The notes under the pieces: generated by a model
The model's input: only the letters and a program-made list of their open reading frames with translations
What the model was told of the DNA's origin: nothing
Database searches by the model: none
Shown: positions 55,591-64,000 of the stretch, piece by piece
Position numbering within the stretch: position 1 is the first letter of the stretch
Layout: each line of letters opens with the position of its first letter
NCBI GenBank assembly: GCA_000711775.1
Contig: ARYC01001168.1
Coordinates: 37,862 to 101,861 of the forward strand
Reading direction: 5' to 3'
DNA length: 64,000 nucleotides
From: Oxytricha trifallax
Taxonomy: Eukaryota; Ciliophora; Spirotrichea; Sporadotrichida; Oxytrichidae
Translations under genes and position numbers: made by a program

Positions 55591-56646
55591 AATATAAAAT
55601 TAATGTAAAAAATTTATGACAATTTTAATTAAGGTAGAATTTTTGAAATACAAGTCGATATGATACTGATAAATCAAAAAGAGAGATATATAATGAGGTT
55701 CTTATTAAATCACTTATTAAAATTAAAAAGCTTAAATTAGATTTAGTCTATACTCTATCGCAGTTCTAGTTGCACGTTCATCTCTGCTCTCTTCTAAGTG
55801 ATGTGTAATAATTAGCTTAATTATATGTAGCTCTAGTGCTTTAATCTGTGTAGTCTCAGTTAAATCCGTTCTCGCACATTTCGTGGTTTTTATGGTAAAT
55901 CTGCGTGATTTTTAGATTTCGTCAATTGATTGAGAGCTTCCGTAACTAAGAGTATACTGTTAAACACGAGCAACAATTGTAAAAAATTATTTCGTAAATC
56001 GATAAGTTTTATTTTACATATAATTTGTTACAACACCGTGACATTAACATCACTATTTTCTCAAGTATTTTCATTTTTGCCTATAATTTTTATGCTTTTC
56101 CAAAAACTTATTTCTCTTTATAGATTTCTTTTTATCCTGAAATGTTTTAATTTTAGGCAAAAATGAAAATACTTAAGAAAATAGTGATGTTAATGTCACG
56201 GTGTTGTAACAAATTATATGTAAAATAAAACTTATCGATTTACGAAATAATTTTTTACAATTGTTGCTCGTGTTTAACAGTATACTCTTAGTTACGGAAG
56301 CTCTCAATCAATTGACGAAATCTAAAAATCACGCAGATTTACCATAAAAACCACGAAATGTGCGAGAACGGATTTAACTGAGACTACACAGATTAAAGCA
56401 CTAGAGCTACATATAATTAAGCTAATTATTACACATCACTTAGAAGAGAGCAGAGATGAACGTGCAACTAGAACTGCGATAGAGTATAGACTAAATCTAA
56501 TTTAAGCTTTTTAATTTTAATAAGTGATTTAATAAGAACCTCATTATATATCTCTCTTTTTGATTTATCAGTATCATATCGACTTGTATTTCAAAAATTC
56601 TACCTTAATTAAAATTGTCATAAATTTTTTACATTAATTTTATATT
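55591..56646. mobile_element. 1,056-bp palindromic (foldback) element
   Basis: Left arm 55591-56083 and right arm 56155-56646 are almost perfect inverted repeats (~493 bp; one mismatch noticed near the centre) around a 71-bp spacer. Ends read AATATAAAATTAATGTAAAA; no clear target duplication beyond a possible TA. Sequence is unrelated to the palindrome at 25282-26113 although the design (arms of several hundred bp, ~72-bp loop) is the same. Confidence 0.8.
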
Positions 56647-56689
56647 AAAAACTTTTAGTTAGCTAATCGATAATAGTACTTGCTGCCTT

Positions 56690-56764
56690 AAACCCCTTAT
56701 TCCTATTCACCTTATTATAGAAGAATCTTATTAAACTAACTCAGGGGTTTTGGGGTGTAATTAA
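56690..56764 (-). mobile_element. Degenerate TBE terminal remnant
   Basis: Contains CTCAGGGGTTTTGGGGTGTA, i.e. reading inward on the minus strand a C4A4-type end CCCCAAAACCCCTGAGTTAG that matches the first ~16 bases of the TBE end at 49459 before diverging. No partner end was found nearby; a palindromic element lies 44 bp away. Confidence 0.5.
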
Positions 56765-56769
56765 GTTTA

Positions 56770-59755
56770 TATAAGTTTTTTCAATCATAAAACCTTTTAG
56801 CCATCTTTATAAAATTATAATAATATTATCATATTAAATGATTTCAATAAATTATGATTAAAACTTAAAATTAAATAACAATTTTATTCATTAATAATTT
56901 GATTTAAATTTTTAGCAATATTACTTTTTTAATCATCTCTTTTCTGGTGAGTATGAGAACAGAAAGATTTTTTTTAGAGATAATGAATGTTTTTATACTT
57001 GTATTTAAGTTATCTTAATAAATTTTACAGTCATAGAGGATAGTAATTTATATATAATTATTGGTGTTTGATTGCTAACTATCAAAATTTCTATAAGTCT
57101 ACTCAATGAATTACTAGATGCTCTGCTCATTTTTAATGATCATCTTATTATAAGATTTTTAATATAAATCATGTTCTTAGTTTTTTAATAAAGATTTTGT
57201 AAAATATGCATAAAGGGTGAATAATCTTTTGTAGGCATTTGAGATCTTTAAAATTCAAGTCATCATTAAGGAAACTTTAATTTTAGCTTTATTTATGGTT
57301 TTTATTATAAGAATTTTTTGGATAAGCAAGTCATTAGAATTCTTCATTTTATTCAATACTACTGGAGCTGCTGTTAAAATAAAAATAATAATAAGTAATT
57401 ATAAAAAATACATAATTATAGCTCATTCTCTTTTAACAAGTTGACATTAAGTTAGCTATCCTTTAAATCCAATTTAAATTGTTAATATTTAAACATATTT
57501 CTTAAATCATTAAATCTTATCTCTAATTTTAGAGGCAGCATGTTTTACTCTTACTGTTAGTTTAGTTAATCATAAATTTTTGAAAAAAATTAATATAAAA
57601 ATATAAAATAGAATTAAGTACTGTTGTTTTGTTGAACTTGCTTAAACTAATCTAACTCATTTTGATTTAAATACAAATGCTATATTTGAAGTATTTTAGA
57701 GATAAATCATTTTCAGATTATTTTATTATTTTTAGAAGCTCCTCAAGTTCTGAGTCACTTATTATATTTTTATTGTTTAGATATTTATATTTAATTTGAG
57801 TTAAATGTTGAATAGTTTGCTTTAATTGAATGTTAAGCTTGACAGTTATTTTGATTACTTTATTAATTGATCATTAATATATAATAGATTAATCAAGTAT
57901 ATAAAAGTGGGATGACTTTTGATTTCATATTTGTATCTTAGCATTATAAATTTAATGCTTTAACTTTATAATCTTTTTGCAGATGTAACCTCTATAGTAT
58001 TTCTATATCATAATCAATATTTAAAGGTTTATTTATCAATAACTTAGCTATTTATACTTTATTTAATTAAATAAATTACATAATTCTAATAAGATATCTA
58101 TTTTTTAAAATGAATTTAGATAAGATTGGAAAAGTTCAAACTATTTTGCTATGCCTAGAATTGAGGAGTTGAAGCCGATGGTAAAGGCAGCATTCTAAGA
58201 TCTTTCCATTTCTGAATATCATGGTTGCTGATAAGCTTTTTTGAATATTAAGGCATCAACTAATTCATAATAAATTGCTAAATACTAACTTGTCTCATCA
58301 TTTCAGAGGGATAAATATAATGTTAAGAGATTTTCTTATGAAGATTTAATTTTCCTGAGAATTTAATGCTTTTATAAAACATAAAACTTTTCATTGATAA
58401 TTTAATAATTTATCATAAAATTATTTTTTGTTTTATGAATATTATTATTATTTAATTTACATTTAAAACAAACAATCGAAAAAAAATATTTTTTATTCCT
58501 ATTTTGATTAGTTGCTTTTTTTTATTTAGCTAATTAATTTTGATATTATCTCAAATTGTATGAAAATATAATTCGATTTTGATAGCTTGATTAAACTTTT
58601 TGTCATTTTTATATTTATTAGTAAATTAATATATCTCAAAACATATTTAATATTTTATTCCAAGGACTAATAGATAAAAGTTCTGTAACTTATTTATTAT
58701 GAGCTATTGCTATAAATGCTAAAATTATCAATTAAATCGCAAAATCCTATATTATTGAATTCCTTATTAGGGCAATTAGAAGTAAGATTTTGATTACATT
58801 TTGAATTTTTATAGGGAAGATATGACTGGTACACTATTTCTTTGGAGGTTTATGTCATACTAAAATATTTATCTCTCTGGAGAAAGGGAACTTTGCTTTC
58901 TTTGAAGATCAATAAATCTATTGAATATATAAATGCTTTGATGAAGGTCTTTTGGACTAAAAATTTATTATAAATTATTTATCTTTAACTGTTCATTCTT
59001 CTCATTTTCAAGCTTCCTATATGATTTAAAAAGTTTTAAAAATAATTAATTGAATTAGTACATTTGGTTTTAAGAAAACAATGGAAAAATAAATTAATAA
59101 TATTGTATAATATGACAGTTATATTTGTTAAAACCAAAACACTATGGTATTATTTCAAAAGTAAATTCAAATAAGCAGGACATAAAAATAGAAGTACACT
59201 TTTAATTTTTCAAAAACATAATAAATCGACAATAAATTTTGTAAAATTTTCAAATTATTTTTAAGTAAGAATAAAAATGCAATAAACTACACTCAAAAAA
59301 TATGGTAATATAAGAGAACAGCAAAAGTAATTCAAGTTGATTTTTGTTTCTATTTCAAAAAGGTATAAAAATGTATTTGTTAAATTAAAGATAATAAAAG
59401 GGAAATAAAATAAATATAATACAAAAATAATTTTTTTAAAAATAAAACGAATTATGAATAAAGTAAAAATAAAATATAATAAGGATAAAGAAAAAATATT
59501 GTAATAAAAAATAAAATAGATACAAAAAAAATATTAGAAAAAATGAATAAAATGAAATTAAAAAAACAGAAAAAAAATAGTATAAATTTAAAGTTAATAA
59601 TTTAAATAAAAAATTGTATAATTATTGATAAATAATAAATAAATAAGAAATTCTATAAAAAAAAGAATAATAGAGAATTATTAATATACAAAAATAAAAA
59701 ATATGTGCTATATAAAATTAAAAAGATTTCAAGTTTTGAAACAAAAGACTATTAA
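56770..59755. other. AT-rich region with degenerate coding remnants
   Basis: Mostly AT-rich. Around 57210-57420 the minus strand weakly matches 7300-7450 of DUF4378 copy 1 (AACAGCAGCTCCAGTAGTAT versus AACAGCAGCCCCAGTAGTAT, and an AGAGAATGAGCTATAAT stretch), a likely remnant of copy 3's 5' part. At 58127-58231 the plus strand reads DWKSSNYFAMPRIEELKPMV KAAFQDLS then TGA, which looks like a real exon or MDS of an unidentified gene; another open piece with YDWYTISLEVYVILKYLSLW lies near 58810-58900. Nothing else is supported. Confidence 0.4.
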
Positions 59756-59759
59756 ATGA

Positions 59760-62700
59760 AAAATATATCTGGTGTTCCGGTGTCACACTCTTGCTCAGGA
59801 GCCCAAATTTAGTGGATTTGCTTAATTCCAGGTCATCTCATGAATTTCCGTGACCATCTTTTGAGGTCCTCAAAAACCCAAAATTGAAGGGCCAAGGATT
59901 ATATAAGGAAATTGCTGAAAATTGCTTATTTTGCTTATATCTTTGCGCGTTTTGAAGATAAATCAATTTTAATTTTATATTCGTGTTCAGCGAGGTCTAA
60001 ATGACCAGAATCCTTATATTCGGGTGTTTTTAGGAAGTATAAATTGCAAGTTGAGTTTTGCCGGGGAAAGGTTCGGATCCTGGGCCAAATTTAAAAAATC
60101 AAAAAATGGACAAATTGACCCCCCTATAACTTTTGAAAATGACTATATAATTGGTGTTCCGGTGTTCAACTCTTGATCAGGAGCCCAAATTTAGTGGATT
60201 TGCTTAATTCCAGGTCATCTCATGAATTTCCGTGACCATCTTTTGAGGTCCTCAAAAACCCAAAAATGGAGGGCCAAGGATTATATAAGGAAATTGCTGA
60301 AAATTGCTTATTTTGCTTATATCTTTGCGCGTTTTGAAGATAAATTAATTCTGATTTTATATTCGTGTTCAGCGAGGTCTAAATGACCAGAATCCTTATA
60401 TTCGGGTGTTTTTAGGAAGTATAAATTGCAAGTTGAGTTTTGCCGGGGAAAGGTTCGGATCCTGGGCCAAATTTAAAAAATCAAAAAATGGACAAATTGA
60501 CCCCCCTATAACTTTTGAAAATGACTATATAATTGGTGTTCCGGTGTTCAACTCTTGATCAGGAGCCCAAATTTAGTGGATTTGCTTAATTCCAGGTCAT
60601 CTCATGAATTTCCGTGACCATCTTTTGAGGTCCTCAAAAACCCAAAAATGAAGGGCTAAGGGTTATATAAGGAAATTGCTGAAAATTGCTTATTTTGCTT
60701 ATATCTTTGCGCGTTTTGAAGATAAATTAATTCTGATTTTATATTCGTGTTCAGCGAGGTCTAAATGACCAGAATCCTTATATTCGGGTGTTTTTAGGAA
60801 GTATAAATTGCAAGTTGAGTTTTGCCGGGGAAAGGTTCGGATCCTGGGCCAAATTTAAAAAATCAAAAAATGGACAAATTGACCCCCCTATAACTTTTGA
60901 AAATGACTATATAATTGGTGTTCCGGTGTTCAACTCTTGATCAGGAGCCCAAATTTAGTGGATTTGCTTAATTCCAGGTCATCTCATGAATTTCCGTGAC
61001 CATCTTTTGAGGTCCTCAAAAACCCAAAAATGAAGGGCCAAGGGTTATATAAGGAAATTGCTGAAAATTGCTTATTTTGCTTATAACTTTGCGCGTATTG
61101 AAGATAAATCAATTCTGATTTTATATTCGTGTTCAGCGAGGTCTAAATGAGCAGAATCATTATATTCGGGTGTATTTAGGAAATATATATTGCAAGTTGA
61201 GTTTTGCCGGGGAAAGGTTCGGCTCCTGGGCCAAATTTAAAAAATCAAAAAATGGACAAATTGACACCCCTATAACTTTTGAAAATGACTATATAATTGG
61301 TGTTCCGGTGTTCAACTCTTGATCAGGAGCCCAAATTTAGTGGATTTGCTTAATTCCAGGTCATCTCATGAATTTCCGTGACCATCTTTTGAGGTCCTCA
61401 AAAACCCAAAAATGAAGGGCTAAGGGTTATATAAGGAAATTGCTGAAAATTGCTTATTTTGCTTATATCTTTGCGCGTTTTGAAGATAAATCAATTCTGA
61501 TTTTATATTCGTGTTCAGCGAGGTCTAAATGACCAGAATCCTTATATTCGGGTGTTTTTAGGAAGTATAAATTGCAAGTTGAGTTTTGCCGGGGAAAGGT
61601 TCGGATCCTGGGCCAAATTTAAAAAATCAAAAAATGGACAAATTGACCCCCCTATAACTTTTGAAAATGACTATATAATTGGTGTTCCGGTGTTCAACTC
61701 TTGATCAGGAGCCCAAATTTAGTGGATTTGCTTAATTCCAGGTCATCTCATGAATTTCCGTGACCATCTTCGGAGGTCCTCAAAAACCCAAAAATGAAGG
61801 GCAAAGGGTTATATAAGGAAATTACTGAAAATTGCTTATTTTGCTTATATCTTGCGCGTTTTGAAGATAAATAAATTCTGATCTAATACTCGTGTTCAGC
61901 GAGGTCTAAATGACCAGAATCCATATATTCGGGTGTTTAGGAAATATAAATTGCAAGTTGAGTTTTGCCGGGGAAAGGTTCGGATCCAGGGCCAAATTTA
62001 AAAAATCAAAAAATGGACAAATTGACCCCCCTATAACTTTTGAAAATGACTATATATATGGTGTTCCAGTGTCACACTCTTGTTCAGGAGCACAAAATTA
62101 GTGGATTGCTTAATTCCAGGTCATCTCATGAATTTCCGTGACCATCTTTTGAGGTCCTCAAAAACCAAAAATGAAGGGCCAAGGGTTATATAAGGAAATG
62201 GCTCAAAATTGCTTATTTTGCTTATAACTTTGCGCGTATTGAAGATAAATCAATTCTGATTTTATATTCGTGTTCAGCGAGGTCTAAATGACCAGAATCA
62301 TTATATTCGGGTGTATTTAGGAAATATAAATTGCAAGTTGAGTTTTGCCGGGGAAAGGTTCGGATCCTGGGCCAAATTTAAAAAATCAAAAAATGGACAA
62401 ATTGACACCCCTATAACTTTTGAAAATGACTATATAACTGGTGTTCCAGTGTCAACTCTTGATCAGGAGCCCAAATTTAGTGGATTTGCTTAATTCCAGG
62501 TCATCTCATGAATTTCCGGGACCATCTTTTGAGGTCCTCAAAAACCCAAAAATGAAGGGCAAAGAGTTATATAAGAAAATGCTAAAAATGGCTTATTTTG
62601 CTTATATCTTTGCGCGTTTTGAAGATAAATCAATTCTGATTTTATATTCGTGTTCAGCGAGGTCTAAATGGACCAGAATCCTTATATTCGGGTGTTTTTA

Positions 62701-64000
62701 GGAAGTATAAATTGCAAGTTGAGTTTTGCCGGGGAAAGGTTCGGATCCTGGGCCAAATTTAAAAAATCAAAAAATGGACAAATTGACCCCCCTATAACTT
62801 TTGAAAATGACTATATAATTGGTGTTCCGGTGTTCAACTCTTGATCAGGAGCCCAAATTTAGTGGATTTGCTTAATTCCAGGTCATCTCATGAATTTCCG
62901 TGACCATCTTTTGAGTTCCTCAAAAACTCAAAAATGAAGGGCTAAGGGTTATATAAGGAAATTGCTGAAAATTGCTTATTTCCCTTATATCTTTGCGCGT
63001 TTTGAAGATAAATTAATTTCGATTTTATATTCGTGTTCAGCGAGGTCTAAATGACCAGAATCCTTATATTCGGGTGTTTTTAGGAAGTATAAATTGCAAG
63101 TTGAGTTTTGCCGGGGAAAGGTTCGGATCCTGGGCCAAATTTAAAAAATCAAAAAATGGACAAATTGACCCCCCTATAACTTTTGAAAATGACTATATAA
63201 TTGGTGTTCCGGTGTTCAACTCTTGATCAGGAGCCCAAATTTAGTGGATTTGCTTAATTCCAGGTCATCTCATGAATTTCCGTGACCATCTTTTGAGGCC
63301 CTCAAAAACCCAAAAATGAAGGGCCAAGGGTTATATAAGGAAATTCCTGAGAATTGCTTATTTTGCTCATATCTTTGCGCGTTTTTAAGATTAATTAATT
63401 CTGATTTTATATTCGTGTTCAGCGAGGTCTAAATGACCAGAAATCCTTATATTCGGGTGTTTTTAGGAAGTATAAATTGCAAGTTGAGTTTTGCCGGGGA
63501 AAGGTTCGGATCCTGGGCCAAATTTAAAAAATCAAAAAATGGACAAATTGACCCCCCTATAACTTTTGAAAATGACTATATAATTGGTGTTCCGGTGTTC
63601 AACTCTTGATCAGGAGCCCAAATTTAGTGGATTTGCTTAATTCCAGGTCATCTCATGAATTTCCGTGACCATCTTTTGAGGTCCTCAAAAACCCAAAATT
63701 GAAGGGCCAAGGGTTATATAAGGAAGTTGCTGCAAATTGCTTATTTTGCTTATATCTTTGCGCGTTTTGAAGATAAATCAATTCTGATTTTATATTCGTG
63801 TTCAGCGAGGTCTAAATGACCAGAATCCTTATATTCGGGTGTTTTTAGGAAGTATAAATTGCAAGTTGAGTTTTGCCGGGGAAAGGTTCGGATCCTGGGC
63901 CAAATTTAAAAAATCAAAAAATGGACAAATTGACCCCCCTATAACTTTTGAAAATGACTATATATCTGGTGTTCCAGTGTCACACTCTTGCTCAGGAGCC
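59760..64000. repeat. ~382-bp satellite array, 11 full units, continues past the window
   Basis: The landmark GGTGTTCC recurs at 59771, 60153, 60535, 60917, 61299, 61681, 62060, 62440, 62821, 63203, 63586 and 63968, i.e. spacing 379-383. Units are highly similar and much more GC-rich than the flanks. A ~380-bp tandem germline-limited repeat has been described from Oxytricha (established knowledge), which fits. Open stretches inside units (for example 61910-62101) are by-products of the repeat. Confidence 0.95.

Noticed and set aside
59760..64000. Open frames within the satellite (for example 61910-62101, 62311-62493, 62441-62701)
   Set aside because: They recur with the repeat, differ in length with small indels, and show no protein-like conservation; they are by-products of the tandem array.

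Overview
This window is germline (micronuclear) DNA of a spirotrich ciliate, most likely Oxytricha/Sterkiella or a close stichotrich. Three lines of evidence point there. (1) Long conserved proteins read through only if TAA and TAG are glutamine and TGA is the sole stop. (2) Genes are broken by short AT-rich internal eliminated sequences (IESs) flanked by 2-9 bp direct repeats (pointers), and precise removal of one repeat copy plus the insert restores the conserved protein. (3) There is an essentially complete 4.16-kb telomere-bearing element (TBE) with C4A4 ends and a 3-bp AAT target duplication, and an array of a ~382-bp satellite. Because of the code, standard-code ORFs are nearly all fragments of larger genes.

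Layout. 1-883: minus-strand CCT-eta chaperonin gene, running off the left edge. 2656-4754: a glutamine/asparagine/serine-rich gene. 4574-18751: a tandem duplication of about 6 kb carrying two copies (plus strand) of a gene ending in a DUF4378-like domain; copy 2 holds a 1.6-kb retroposon-like insertion. 18855-23815: minus-strand cyclic-nucleotide-binding protein whose first large gap holds a 1.19-kb inverted-repeat element. 23915-25028: divergent coiled-coil gene. 25282-26113: near-perfect palindrome with 8-bp target duplication. 26158-27710: element with ~390-bp inverted repeats, TTTGGC iterons and an SF3-helicase ORF. 28013-36275: giant gene with an Rdx/SelT-like N-terminus, a Q/E-rich linker and five tandem arginine-kinase domains, split by at least 14 small interruptions and one 680-bp IES. 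36908-39183: RING/B-box/coiled-coil/Kelch (TRIM-like) gene, minus strand. 40056-43585: minus-strand fragments of a CDP-alcohol phosphotransferase, a multi-pass membrane protein and a MORN-repeat protein. 45426-54430: third, inverted copy of the DUF4378 gene, split by a 1.22-kb TBE derivative and by the full TBE. 55591-56646: second large palindrome beside a TBE end remnant. 59760-64000: 382-bp satellite.

The host genes are housekeeping, cytoskeletal or signalling genes that would become separate nanochromosomes after development. Between and inside them lie at least eight mobile or palindromic insertions of distinct types, almost all in DNA expected to be eliminated. The most unusual items are the SF3-helicase inverted-repeat element and the five-domain arginine kinase fusion.
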